A stretch of 64,000 bases of DNA from Symsagittifera roscoffensis. Its lineage: Eukaryota; Xenacoelomorpha; Acoela; Convolutidae. Below are positions 51,060-62,267 of the stretch, piece by piece. Each line of letters begins with the position of its first letter. Position 1 is the first letter of the stretch. A program made the translations under genes and the position numbers. The DNA is taken from assembly GCF_963678635.1 (NCBI RefSeq), contig NC_087065.1, positions 62,398,754 through 62,462,753 of the forward strand, in the 5' to 3' direction. The notes beneath the pieces are model-generated. The model was given only the letters and a program-made list of their open reading frames with translations. It was not told the origin of the DNA and made no database searches.

Positions 51060-53849
51060 ATGGATGAGAACTTTCAGAAGAGGGTTCAAAGGTTATTTGC
51101 GAAGCGAACCAAGCTTGAAAATGAACTGTACAAGTGCCATGAAATTATAATTGAGAACATTGAAAGTCAGAGTCGCTCATCAAAGATTGACACTCAGATT
51201 CAGAATTGCAAGAGCCTGATAGAGACTGCAGTTGAAATAAATGAGGAATTGATTAAGTTAGCTTCTAAAAGTGTTGATCCTGATAAATTGATACCAGCGC
51301 AGGATATGTGGCTTCATACGGTTACATCAAGAAACGATACAGTTTTACAGAAGGCTGCATCATATAAAGCTGGCTTAAACGTTGAACCTGAGGAAACAGA
51401 GCTTGACAATGTTGCAGAATCGTTAAGTACGATCGTAACAACACAACCACAAGATTCACATGAAGCAGATGCGCGCTCTCAGGTGTCGCGGTACAGTAGT
51501 CGACATCATAAATCAGGTTCGCATAAATCCAGTCGTTATACCGTCGCGCAGTCAAAAACATCAACTGAGAAGAGGCGAGTTTTGTTGGTTTTGAAGAAGC
51601 AGCAAGAGGAACTTGAGAGACAAGCAAAGGTGTCATTGAAGTTGAAAACGCAGCAAAATAAAATAAAAGAACAGCAAGGAAGTTTAGAGTTGGAAGAACT
51701 AGCTGAGGTACACCGCAAGAAACTGGCTGAAATTGAGTTAAAGGAATTCGAGTTGGAAGAAGAGCTTTCTGCAGCAAGTGAGAAGATAGGAAATGCTAGC
51801 GTAACACATGTTGACCCACAACGTACTGAACAATGGGTAGAAAACGTTGTCACTGAGCAAGAGCAGGCCGAAGTTGTTGCAAGCTCAGAGCAAAGTCATC
51901 CAGTAGTCGAGAGTTCCACTTTGATTGCTACTGATGTTTTGCAAGGGGTTGGTGCCGTCGTCAGCGGGGGTGCCGTCGTCAACGCTGGTCAAACCACATA
52001 CAGTGAACCGGGAGGCCATAATAGGAATCGAATTCAGGCTCAGAGATCAAGTTTGGTCCAATCGCGTCTGTCATTGCACTCAATCGAGAACCCATCTAGT
52101 TTACCACAGTTCGTTGCCTCCAGCTCAAACTTTGTTACTCCACACTTAGCTTCAACATCTCATGCTGAAGTTTCGCAAAATCACAATCTGATACCACAAG
52201 CAAGTGGTAGCATTCCCGCTTCAATGTCCTTTGGTAATCCCACCATTAATGTGGCACCGCCTTCTGTGTCGACCGTTACTAATCCAGTTTCGCTTCCGGC
52301 GAGTCAACCTTTTGTTTCTCCATTAACCGTTCCGATTCCCATTTCGCTTCCGATTATTCAACCATTTGTCCCGTCAACCGTTCCTATTCCCTCTTTGCTT
52401 CCGGTCAGTCAGCCACATTCCGGCCCCGTTTCAACTGGGTATCAGGCGCCTGCAGCGCCATCCCATCAACCTATAAATGTTCCAAACAACCCAACAAGTT
52501 TCTCAAGTGAACACTATAACCCGTATAGCAGTTTGTGGAGACCTGCCGCGACTGCGCAAACGATGCCAGTTCCTCAATACTGCGCACCGCCCTCAAACGT
52601 TTTCTCAGTGACAACTCCTGTTGTTCCACCAAACACCGTAGTTCCTTATACAAGTTCTGGGACTGTGTATTACACCCAGCCGCAAACTCATCCAGTTGTT
52701 GAAACAGCGCATCAAGGTTATCCACCTACATATCCTGCGCCCACTACGGGCCCGTCTTACGTGCCTAATAGCGAACAACCCATCTCGGCGAGAGAGTTAG
52801 CAGATATCATTCTGCATAGCCGCAAAGACCGTCTACCGGAGTTGAACTTGGAAGTGTTTGATGGAGAACCACTTAACTGGTATGAATGGTTCGAGCAGTT
52901 CCAAGCAACAGTTGATTCGGCTATGCTAACTGATGATGAAAAACTCAAATATCTGAAAACGCACGTTAAAGACAAAGCCAAGAGTGCAATTGCGGAATAC
53001 GGCTACAGTGGAGTGTTGTATAAGGATGCTCTAGCAACTCTCCAGAGAAAGTTTGGGCAGCCTCATGTTGTAGTTGGTGCACATTTGGATAAGTTGAAGA
53101 ATTTTCCCGCATTGAAGATGCACAACTCTGACCATGTTATAAGTTTTTCTGCGGTGATTTCTGGGCTCGTAGCTGTTTTTAGGTCTTTGTCGTTCAATGA
53201 CGACTTGAGAAGTGTGAACCTATTAAATCAAGCCGTCAGTAAGCTTCCTCCAAATCTAAAAGAGGCATGGTCCATGCATACTGTTAGACAACATTGGCAG
53301 CGATTAACATTGCTAGACTTCAACGATTGGCTTGAGAATAAGGCAGAAGGCCATGAGCGATTGAAATCTTTAGTCAAAGTCGAGCAGCCAGTTAAACAAA
53401 AAGTAGTTACAAAAGTGCTTGCAGGTAACACTAAGGTAAGTTCTAAGGATGAGAAAAGTAGAGAAAAAACAAGGTTTCCTCCATGCTCGCTATGCAAAGG
53501 GCAGCATGCACTCTGGAACTGTTCCGTGTTCAAAGAGAAAAACGCAACACAAAGGGCTAAATATGTAGCAGAACAAAAGCTCTGTTTTTCTTGTTTACAA
53601 GGCAACCATACCTTCCGAAAGTGCCAAAAGGCAAGAAAATGCCCAAAACAGGACTGTGAGAGTACTCACAATGTGCTTCTTCATGGAGCCGAGAAAGTTT
53701 TCCCGCCCAAAGAGGCCGACCGATCACCATCGACTCAAACTAATACAAACACTACTTCTGCAAACAACGCAGCTTGTGTTAAACCTTGTGAGGGAACTGC
53801 AAAAGGTATTCTTCCCGTTGCGTTGGTAGATGTGTCCTCTGGTTCGTAA
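51060..53849 (+). CDS. gag: BEL gag
   Basis: 929 codons ending in TAA. The start ATG has a good context (agagccATGG). Residues 1-250 are charged and partly coiled coil (EKRRVLLVLKKQQEELERQA). A Pro/Ser/Thr-rich region covers about 330-570. A DUF1759-type Gag core follows (LPELNLEVFDGEPLNWYEWF; about 590-760). Three Cys-rich knuckles come next: CSLCKGQHALWNC (~808), CFSCLQGNHTFRKC (~841) and CPKQDCESTHNVLLH. After the TAA the same frame continues straight into protease, so the stop is either a readthrough site or a recent nonsense mutation of a Gag-Pol fusion. Confidence 0.92.
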   Translation: MDENFQKRVQRLFAKRTKLENELYKCHEIIIENIESQSRSSKIDTQIQNCKSLIETAVEINEELIKLASKSVDPDKLIPAQDMWLHTVTSRNDTVLQKAASYKAGLNVEPEETELDNVAESLSTIVTTQPQDSHEADARSQVSRYSSRHHKSGSHKSSRYTVAQSKTSTEKRRVLLVLKKQQEELERQAKVSLKLKTQQNKIKEQQGSLELEELAEVHRKKLAEIELKEFELEEELSAASEKIGNASVTHVDPQRTEQWVENVVTEQEQAEVVASSEQSHPVVESSTLIATDVLQGVGAVVSGGAVVNAGQTTYSEPGGHNRNRIQAQRSSLVQSRLSLHSIENPSSLPQFVASSSNFVTPHLASTSHAEVSQNHNLIPQASGSIPASMSFGNPTINVAPPSVSTVTNPVSLPASQPFVSPLTVPIPISLPIIQPFVPSTVPIPSLLPVSQPHSGPVSTGYQAPAAPSHQPINVPNNPTSFSSEHYNPYSSLWRPAATAQTMPVPQYCAPPSNVFSVTTPVVPPNTVVPYTSSGTVYYTQPQTHPVVETAHQGYPPTYPAPTTGPSYVPNSEQPISARELADIILHSRKDRLPELNLEVFDGEPLNWYEWFEQFQATVDSAMLTDDEKLKYLKTHVKDKAKSAIAEYGYSGVLYKDALATLQRKFGQPHVVVGAHLDKLKNFPALKMHNSDHVISFSAVISGLVAVFRSLSFNDDLRSVNLLNQAVSKLPPNLKEAWSMHTVRQHWQRLTLLDFNDWLENKAEGHERLKSLVKVEQPVKQKVVTKVLAGNTKVSSKDEKSREKTRFPPCSLCKGQHALWNCSVFKEKNATQRAKYVAEQKLCFSCLQGNHTFRKCQKARKCPKQDCESTHNVLLHGAEKVFPPKEADRSPSTQTNTNTTSANNAACVKPCEGTAKGILPVALVDVSSGS

Positions 53850-56795
53850 AATTCGAATGCACTAGCACTTTGTGACACCGGTTCCACTCATTCTTGGGTT
53901 TCCGCGGCACTCGTTGAACGTCTGAAATTAGTTGGCACGCCCGTAAATGTTACGACCGATAGTTTTAACTCAGCCAAGGTATCTAAAACTCAACGAGTTC
54001 ACTTGAAAGTTTCCGCAAAGCCCAATGAAAGTGAATTTTCGTTTTCGTTTGTCGCTTTCGTTAAGCACAACATGTATATAGGACCCGATGTTATAAACGT
54101 TTCCGAATTGCAGGTCAAATACCCGCAACTAGCCCCGTTAAAGACGACTGCGTATAATTACAAAGAGATTGAGATAGTTATAGGACAGGACTTCTATCAT
54201 GCGATAAGACCCCTCGAACATGTCTTCGGAGATGAACTTGACTCACCGTGCGCCGGCCGACTTCCGATAGGTTGGGTCATTAGTGGTCCGTCTCCTGATC
54301 GTTCGTCCTTAAATTCTTCTTCCTTTAACTGCGTCACGGACGATACTTCTCTGACCGACCAAATCAAAACTTGGTATGAGTTAGAGTCGTATGGTGCGTT
54401 CAAGCAAGTAGGTGCCCGTTCCGCCGCAGACAAGCGTGCTTTGTCGATCCTAAAAACTGAAACCGTTCACGATGGTGAGCGTTACACTGTACCGATGCTG
54501 TGGAGTGATAATGATGTTAGCTTGCCTAACAATTATTATTCTTCATTAGCCCAATTAAAGTCGTTAGAGAAAAGATTAGATAGAGATCCGTTACTTCGCG
54601 AGAAGTATACCGAAACAATCAGAGAAGATATAAGTAAAGGATATGTCATAACCGTCAACCCGCACGATCCCAGCTCACGAGCCGAACGTGAGTGGTATCT
54701 TCCACACCATCCGGTTTTGAACCCAAACAAACCCGGCAAGGTGCGCCGTGTGCTCAATGGAGCATCCAAATTTCATGGCACTTCCTTAAATAGATCTCTC
54801 TTGGTTGGCCCGGATCTCCTTCAAAATCTTATTTTTGTACTGTTGAGGTTCCGTCAACACAAGTACGCCGTCTCAGCGGACATAGAAGGTATGTTCTTAC
54901 AAGTTGGAGTACTTGCGCGAGATCAACCGTCTCTCCGTTTTTTGTGGCGGGAGGACCCCACTTCAAGTGTGGTGGTTCACCAATACACCCGTCATATTTT
55001 TGGCGCTCGTGATTCGCCAACTTGTGCGAATTTCGCGCTACAAAAAACTGCTTCTGATAATCAAGCTGAATACCCCGAAGCCGCTTCAGCCGTTGTCCAG
55101 AAGTTTTACATGGACGACTATCTTGACTCGTTCGAAAATACCGCTGACGCTCTTAGCCTAAGTAAAGACTTAGTCGCAATGCTCAAATTAGGTGGGTTTA
55201 ACCTGACAAAGTTTGTTAGCAATGTACCCGAAGTTACAACCGCTCTTAATCCGGACAACCGTGAGTCCAACCCGTCAGTTAAGGATATTTGTAAGAGTCC
55301 AGACCAATCGTCGCATGTTCTTGGTCTCAGGTGGGATCATGTAAAAGATACCCTAGTAGTAAGTAGAGGTGTTGATCGACCACTAGATAAAGCAATTACT
55401 CAACGCACCGTGTTGAGTTTTGTTTCCTCAGTTTTTGATCCAATAGGACTGGTAGCTCCATATACAGTGAAAGCGCGCCTTTTACTAAAAGACATATGGA
55501 GAATCAGTGGCCAAAAGTGGGATGATGATCTCCCAGAGGAAATTAAACAACAATTTCTAGATTGGCACTCAGGACTTCCACTATTAGGTACTCTGACGAT
55601 ACCTCGTAGCTACTTTACCGAACCGTTCGACCGCTGTGAACTTCACACGTTCGGTGATAGTTCGCAGGACGTTTTTTGCGCCGTATCGTTTCTCCGAGCC
55701 CGACTTGCTAAATCGCAAAAGACCGAGTTAGCTTTTGTATTTGGGAAAGCCCGTGTAGCGCCTATGAAGATGCTCTCCATTCCCAAGTTAGAGCTTCAGG
55801 CTGCTCTGCTTGCGACTCGACTCAAAGAAGAGATTTTGAAAGCGCTTACTTTCAAAGTAAGCAATGTATTCATGTGGACTGATTCTACCACCGTTCTCCA
55901 GTGGCTTAACTCGTGCAACAAACTTTCTGTGTTTGTTGGAAACCGCACTGGTGAAATCTTGGAGTCCGCCACCATTGATCAATGGAATCATGTACTCAGT
56001 GGTGATAACCCAGCTGATACCGGCACACGAGGGATTCCTTTGGAAGCCCTCAAGGATAGCAGCTGGGTTAGAGGCCCTAGTATATTGAGGACATGTGATT
56101 GGCCATTCAAGCCGAACACTGATGTCATCAAAAAGATCCAATTAAAAGGCCCACTCTGTGACATTGATACATGCCTTGAGACTGCATCTACGTTTGTTGT
56201 TGATGCTTCATCTGAGAAAGCGCCGTCGATCCGTCTGTTTAAAAATTGGGATAAATTCAGCTCAATTGTAAAGTACAAACGTGTTTTAGCGTTTATGCTT
56301 CATGTGCTACCATCGCATAAACACTTCCGTACAAAAACGCTTGAAATAACCGACCCGTCCGAGTTAGATATTGCCGAGCAGAAGCTCATTCATCTCGCTC
56401 AGTCCGAATCATTTCCTGCCGAAGTGAAAATACTTCAGTCCGATAAACTGATAACAAAGAAAAGTCGGATTGCTAAATATTCTCCGTTCATCGGCCCAGC
56501 TGGCATCCTGCGTTCAACTGGACGTATCAGCCGTCTTGTTGATACCGACTTTGATAGCAAACATCCAATAATACTGGATGGTCGACACCGAGTTGCTCAT
56601 ATGTTGATTAGGCATATGCACTTTCAACATGCACATCAGGGGTTGGATTACATGCGTGCTGTAGTTCAGTTGAAATACATTGTTCTGAAGTTGCGCTGGT
56701 TACTTGGGAACATCGATCACTCCGGTCAGTTCCGATCCGCACGACCTAGAGGCACTCACCCCGAATCACTTCATTCTCGGTCACAGCGCAGCTAG
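53850..56795 (+). pseudogene. pol: BEL pol: protease, RT, RNase H; integrase truncated
   Basis: In frame with gag after its TAA. Protease shows ALCDTGSTHSWVS at once. RT has KVRRVLNGASKFHG, SADIEGMFLQVG (~341) and the catalytic YMDD (FYMDDYLDSF, ~419). RNase H shows HTFGDSSQ (~600) and MWTDSTTVLQWLN (~675). The integrase starts with its HH half (RHMHFQHAHQG, ~920) but after WLLGN the frame passes into unrelated codons and stops at 56795. The CC half and the whole DDE core are gone, so the copy cannot integrate by itself. Confidence 0.9.
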
Positions 56796-57174
56796 CTTCC
56801 CGTCGTTAAGTTTCGAAGATAACTTTGATTATAAAAAGCGTTACGCCAGAGCACAATCGTACGCTAACGCAGTTTGGTCACGCTGGCTGCGTGAATATGT
56901 ACCATCTCTCAACAAGATAGCAAAGTGGCATAATGATTCGGATGTCACACTGAAAACCGGCGACTTGGTTTGGGTAGTCGAACCCGACAGCCCACGTGGG
57001 CATTACCCACTCGCCCGTATTGCTAAACTACACTACGGCAAAGACGGATGCGCCCGATCCGCCGATATCAAAACTGTTACGAGCGAGCTGATACGACCGA
57101 CCGTAAAACTCGCACCTGTTCTTCCGTCTTTAGGGGCGGAGGATGTTGCAGCGCAAAACTTAACTAATGCGTGA
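56704..57174 (+). pseudogene. Remnant of BEL integrase C-terminal region
   Basis: In the +1 frame relative to pol, with the BEL hallmark ALTPNHFILGHSA, then YVPSLNKIAKWHNDSD and LKTGDLVWVVEPDSPRGHYP. This is the region that follows the DDE core in Pao integrases. Deletion joined it to the HH motif at about 56700 and shifted the frame. The final codons run into the 3' LTR. Confidence 0.88.
57132..57143 (+). promoter_or_regulatory. Polypurine tract
   Basis: aggggcggagga immediately before the 3' LTR TGTTGC, the expected plus-strand primer site. Confidence 0.75.
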
Positions 57175-57441
57175 AACATAAATCGTTCAAATTTAAAACT
57201 ACGACCTACAAAAGAGCAGTTTTTTTTTGCACTTTTGCAGTTTCGGAAAAGGTCAAGCTGGCGTGGTGTCCGATATACGATGATGTAAGTAAAAAGTTTG
57301 AGTTATAGTAGTTTATGACTGATTATGTCCGTTTATACAAAAATTGTGGATATATTCCGATTTATGACCAAACACGAGTATTTACCGAGAAATACGAATA
57401 AAATATTGATTTTAATTTTGTTTTGTGGAGATTAGCGCACA
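57144..57441 (+). repeat. 3' LTR of BEL element
   Basis: 298 bp, TGTTGCAGCGC to GCGCACA. Only a few substitutions from the 5' LTR plus the 47-bp length difference, so the insertion is fairly young. Confidence 0.92.
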
Positions 57442-57615
57442 TTTTAGGTAAGGGTTTTCAATTGAATTCAGAAAGAAATCAAAAGTCAAACCGCAAAAAA
57501 ATCAAAGTTGACGTGAATAACTTTTAATGAATAAAAATTTTTCCTGAAAAAAAAAACGATGTCAAAAAATAACTCGGCTTGTAAATGAGTGTTTTCACTG
57601 CGTTAATTTACATTG
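57442..57615 (+). mobile_element. 3' half of the interrupted MITE copy, with right target duplication
   Basis: Starts with the TTTTA duplication, then ggtaagggttttcaattgaa and agaaatcaaaagtcaaaccg, and ends near gtgttttcactgcgttaattt. Together with 49078-49471 it makes one MITE. Confidence 0.75.
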
Positions 57616-57649
57616 AAACATGTTTTAATTATTTCTGTTACAAATTCGG

Positions 57650-58575
57650 ATTATTGTTCCGACTTTCGATACGAAAGTAACGGAATATTTGTGCTCGGGG
57701 TGGGTTTTTTTTCTTCAGACAAGTTTCGACTTTTTAACTAGCCGTTTTTGACGGATTTTTCTGACATCATTCCAAAGGTCTCAAATTTGAAGAGATATTT
57801 CACCTGTGATCATTTTTTGTAAAGTAACGGGCGTTTAAAAATTGCCATTTTCGCCAATTTGGGACAATTAACGCGCGATATATTTCCACGCGCGTAAGCG
57901 GAGAGTTAATCCGTCTTAGAAATCGATCCAAATTGGTTGAAAGAAGCTTAATTATCATAATTGGTTTGTTACAAGGAGCGAAATTTATCCTTTTGAACTT
58001 TATATGGCGTGTGGGGTGATGATTTTCATAAAAAATTTCAAATTTGTGAAAAAAAAATTTTCATTTTGTTATATTTCATTTAATTTTTTAATATTAATAC
58101 TGCTCTATAAACCTTACAAGGCAGTCTGAACATTCAGGGCTTCGCCCTGATACGAGCAGTCTTGTTTCTATTACAAATGTTTATCAAAGATCAATTGTGG
58201 AAATTTGAGTCATACGAAATTGATACGACCAATTAGCAAGCCTCAATTCAGTTTGGATCAATTTTGTAGAGCGGGATAATTCGCCACGCATAAATTATTC
58301 GTGTTACGTTTTCAGCATTGTGGAAAAACCTTCAAAGCGCGCATTAATTAGCCTAGAGCTTGACCAAATTGGAAATTTTTAAAATCTCATAACAAAAAAA
58401 TTATCGGAGGTAAAATATCGTTTTACATTTGATTTCAGGGAGTCAATATTTTCAAACGGGTATAAGAAATTATGTTAAAAACTATTATTTCGAGCACCGA
58501 AAATTGAGTGAATAAAAATCAATCCAAGCTTAAGTATTCCGTTTTCTTCGAAAGTCGAACAATAATTCTAGAATT
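57650..58575. mobile_element. Second copy of the GTTCCGACTTTCG TIR transposon
   Basis: Left end attgttccgactttcgatac and right end ttcttcgaaagtcgaacaat in inverse. The interior shares gggacaatt.acgcgcgatat and ccgtcttagaaatcgatcc with 34503-35792. No transposase frame. Confidence 0.75.
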
Positions 58576-59175
58576 GGCTGCTAAGATTTTTCTTTATGAC
58601 ATAATTCAATATAGATTAATTTTTCCCATGCACGCTAGTGTAGTTGTATCAAGGTCCATCTTTTTTTTTAAGTAGAAAAGAACTCTGGTAAAAACTTGAG
58701 TAGCAATCCGTGTCTTACGTGGAATACTCATATACTGATGTTTTTCACAGTGCTCACCTAAAGCACATTATTAAGACAGTTTTTGGTGCGTGCCATATAA
58801 TAAAAGTTTCAGCGTAGTAGGATCTGTTTCTGCTTCCAAAAGTCATCTCGGAAAAAAATGTGTGTTAGCGTATCTCTTACTGCCTAGCCCTTTTTATCAT
58901 CTTACCTAAAATCCCTCCCCACTTGTTGGATCGAACGAGGGTTGAATTTGAAGACAGCCCAAATGTTTAAGCAGTATCGAGTTGAAACCGCACTGAAAAT
59001 CAGCTCTCGGAAAAATTCAAATTGAAAAAACGTTTTGTAGCAAAGAGTGGCCTTGTAACCATTATATAAGAAAGATATTGATCGCTGAACTCTCGGATAA
59101 TCTTGTTAGTTAACTATACTTTTTCTGAAACAAACTCACGTGATTATTTTGAAAATGTTTGAAAACATGACTCAC
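58576..59175. other. Intron between exons A and B, right end, no gene
   Basis: AT-rich; nothing recognised before the exon A donor. Confidence 0.55.
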
Positions 59176-61925
59176 CTCTCCTGCGTTTTTTGACGCGGTC
59201 TGCTTTTCCTTTTTTCATCTTGCGCATACTCTCTGGCTTCACACTGTCCAGATTGAAAAGAGTACCCGAAGAGCCGCATTTGTTGCTCTTCTTCCGGTTT
59301 TTCTTTTTGGTCACGCTCTTTCCACTCATAGAAATTTTTAGCTCATCCAACCGAATTGTCTTCACTAAAGAACCATTGCCACTTCTACCATCAGTTCCAC
59401 AATTATCACTAACTTTATAATCACTACTATCATTAGTAGTAGCTGTGTCAGATGTAGTTATGGTATTACTTCTGATGGATGTTGACGCAACAAAACCATA
59501 AGTCCCATCTTTGACAATGTTCAAAGCATCCAAAGACGACGAAGTTTTGTCGGAAGGTGATGTCAGATAACTGCAATGTTCAGGCGAAACTTTTGCGTCT
59601 TCAGTTTTAATCAAGTCATATATCGCAGAGTCTGAGTAAACAGATCGAGAGTTCGATTCTTCTTCACTACTTTCAGCATCTCTTAGGACCTTTTCTCCAT
59701 CAAGTATTGGTCCACAAAGAAACTGGGAGGGAGACTTGATCTCTCCTTCTAAAATGTCTTCAGAAAAAGCCATTTCTGCTATTGTCTCCGAAACCGTCCT
59801 CGTTTTTTGAACGCTTTTCTCCTTTTTGTTATCATTCCTACTGACATCAGTGGTCATTTTTGACTTGTTATCTTCAGTCTTCTTTTCTACAGTTTTAACT
59901 GTCGTTTCTTTTTCCGTAGCATCCTTGAAAACCGAGGCAGGTTTATTTTCATCCTCGTCAAGGTCGAATGAAGAGTCAGTCTCATGATCGCTCTTTTTAG
60001 AGTCGTTCGTGTGACCAGGCAGTGTAATGTGTGGGGCATCATTTCTGAATTTTTCTAAATCATCAAATTTTTCATTTGGTTTTTCTTTTTTGCGTTCCTC
60101 TTCATGCTTTTTAGAAACTTTTTCGATGGTCGTTTCTTTGTTCGTAGCAACACGATCGTCCTCATGTCCCTCGACGTTTGAATTATCAGTTACTTCTCTG
60201 ATTCTTTTCTTTTCCATTTGATCTTCATTTCCGTAGTCTTTATGTTTGCAATCCGGTGGCTTCAGAGGCTCCTGTTGTTTGTTATCGATTCGTTCGCTTT
60301 TTTCACTGGACAGTCTTTGGTCCAAAGCGGAAGACATGAACTGTGTGGACGTTGGACTCTTTTTCTGGATGAAAAGAAAGTCACCGATCTTCATTTCTTG
60401 TTCGTTTCTTCTTTTCTCATTTTTACTATCTTTTTCTTTTTGGCAGTTCAAGACATCGCTGCTCAAACCGAGTGTTTCCAGCTTCTTCGGGGCTTCAGCC
60501 GAACTGATGGCGTCAGTACTGTTTTCGGCTAACTGATCATTGCAATCATTATTCGTCTTGATGACCAAATCACCATCGACCGCCTTCGTAACGTTGCTTT
60601 TGTCACTTTTGAACTTGATAATCGAAAACGGTCTCCTTGAGGGTTCCTCACACTCTTTTCCTCGCTCTTGTTCATATTCATTGCTGTTTTGGGCTAATGT
60701 TGAGGCGTTTATGTTAAGATTAACTGTCGGCCTAATTGCTTTTGGCTTAATTTTCTTGTATCTTGGCCACCCAAACTGGTGCAAGTCTTTGAAGATCTTT
60801 TGGCCGCAAGTTTCTCCAGTTTCAGTAGAGTTACTTTGATTTGTAACAGAAGCAGAAAAAACTTCAATGGCAGAACTTTGATTTTCAGGTTTATTAGTTA
60901 TGTCAGTTACCAAGTTTTCTGATGTTATTTTCGTTTTATTTTCCAGTGCTTCAGCTCTGGCTTCTTGTTCCAATTTACTGGCGTAATAGTGCCTGTCAAA
61001 CTGAGCCGGATTGATAAGGTTCCTAATATCAGTGGACGCGAGCGCATTTCGGATCATTTCGTCAATGCTGGCAAGTTTGGCATCATTTCTTGGCGATAAT
61101 TTGTCCCTCTGAAGCACTTCGGGCATCTTCAGTTTTGGCGGTCGCCCTCTTTTTACTTTCTGGCACTCTTCTGGTTTCAAGTCATCCAGACACAAAACTT
61201 CATCGTCATCAATATCAGACATTTTTTTCTGTTCAGATGTTTGGAAGTTTTCTAAATTGGAAGGTTTTGATAAAATATGAGAAATTTCGGCGTTTCTCGT
61301 AGCTTTGAGCGTTGATATTGATAAGTCCAGCGGTTCCATGGGCGTGGAAGGTCTTCTTGGTCTTTCCGGGACAGTTTGACCAATACTGGCGAGGGATCCG
61401 GGTCTTTCTGAACTACTGGACCTCCTCGGCGATTGGCTGTCAGAGACTGAAGATAAACTATTGGCATCCGCTCCCGAGTCTAATTTGGCTCGTTTAGGCG
61501 TAAGCATGTTGTCCCGGTGAATCAACTTAGGCAAGGGAGGCGGCGATTTGATGACCGATGCTCGATTACTCATTCGCTGTTGCTCTCTTTGCATTTCTCT
61601 GTTTAACAGTTGAGCGCTTGAATAACTGACATTCCGAACATTGCTTGTGTATGATTTTGTACCTATTGACTCAGCAGGTCGCGAAGGATACATGAAATGC
61701 CCAGCTGCAGAGAGCAGAGGAGGAGGTGCCACCTGGATGTTCGAGGATCCAGGGACGTTTTGGACCGTATGTCTCAACTGTGGCGCACTAGCGTGATTAG
61801 CATGTCCCTGCAAATGTTTAATAACGCTTACTGCACTGGAATTTCGACCAGCTTCGGGCGAAGACACTGCGCCAGCTTTAGCTCGGAGATCATTCAACTG
61901 GTGATTATGCAGATTTTTTTGCTGC

Positions 61926-61956
<31 letters not shown>

Positions 61957-62267
61957 GCTGCTGCTGCTGCTGCTTTTGGTGAAAATATTTTATCTGTTGT
62001 TGTAATTGATGCTGCTGTTGTTGTAGCTGCCTTCCTAGTAAGTATCCTTGCTGCTGATGATGAAGATGATTATGACGATTATCGCTTTGTTGCCTGTGAT
62101 TTCCGGTGTATGAGACTGCAGGATAAGCCTCTCTGTTTCGGGCTCTGATTTGTAGGTTGTGATTTGATGTGTGAGTTGGTGATTGAGACGGAGAGTTTTG
62201 ATGTGTTTGGCTTCTTATGTAGAGATTGTCGGTCGCATGATTCAGTGTTTTTTCCACCATCTGATTC
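59176..62267 (-). CDS. Corepressor exon A (large, polyQ, CtBP motif, AT-hook)
   Basis: Acceptor ttttcacag|GAATCAG at 62268 and donor GAGAG|GTGAGT after 59176. The in-frame ATG at 62260 lies 8 nt inside the exon; translation may start here or the exon may continue an upstream frame. It codes for about 1,028 residues: His/Gln-rich start, a polyQ run encoded by mixed CAG and CAA codons (about 61916-61975), PPPLPKLIHRD, EPLDLSI, KRGRPPKLKMPEVL, a structured-looking segment (DEMIRNALASTDIRNLIN) and then a long Lys/Glu/Ser-rich region, ending KKGKADRVKKRRR. The exon ends in phase 1. Confidence 0.85.

Larger units (their letters stand above)
49472..57441 (+). mobile_element. BEL/Pao LTR retrotransposon, integrase-deleted
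   Basis: 7,970 bp with two LTRs, a 5-bp target duplication, PBS, PPT, gag, and a pol with protease, RT and RNase H in Pao order. The integrase core is missing and pol ends in a frameshift, so the copy is not autonomous. It lies in the corepressor intron in antisense, inside an older MITE. Confidence 0.93.
17903..62267 (-). other. BCOR/BCORL1-like ankyrin corepressor gene (3' part, eight exons)
   Basis: Eight exons with GT-AG borders join without any phase conflict: 62267-59176, 46438-45972, 45227-44650, 30240-29393, 28938-28865, 26317-26145, 23117-22966, 18969-17903. From the ATG at 62260 this gives 2,147 codons. The product has polyQ (~95-115), a PxDLS-type CtBP-binding motif (EPLDLSI, ~308), an AT-hook-like KRGRPPK (~370), long charged disordered regions, and three ankyrin repeats at about 1660-1790. 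The ankyrin segment (GETWMHRAA; GDCPLLVAA; ALHWAVELDCVEMVTLLLSFGAD) is closest, to my eye, to BCL6 corepressors, nuclear co-repressors acting with Polycomb PRC1.1 and CtBP. IkB/Bcl-3-type ankyrins are the main alternative. The PUFD domain that binds PCGF1 in vertebrate BCOR is not seen. The first visible exon follows a splice acceptor, so 5' exons are missing from the window. Confidence 0.6.

Noticed and set aside
61697-62005. Plus-strand ORF with a poly-leucine run
   Set aside because: Antisense of the CAG/CAA polyglutamine tract in exon A.
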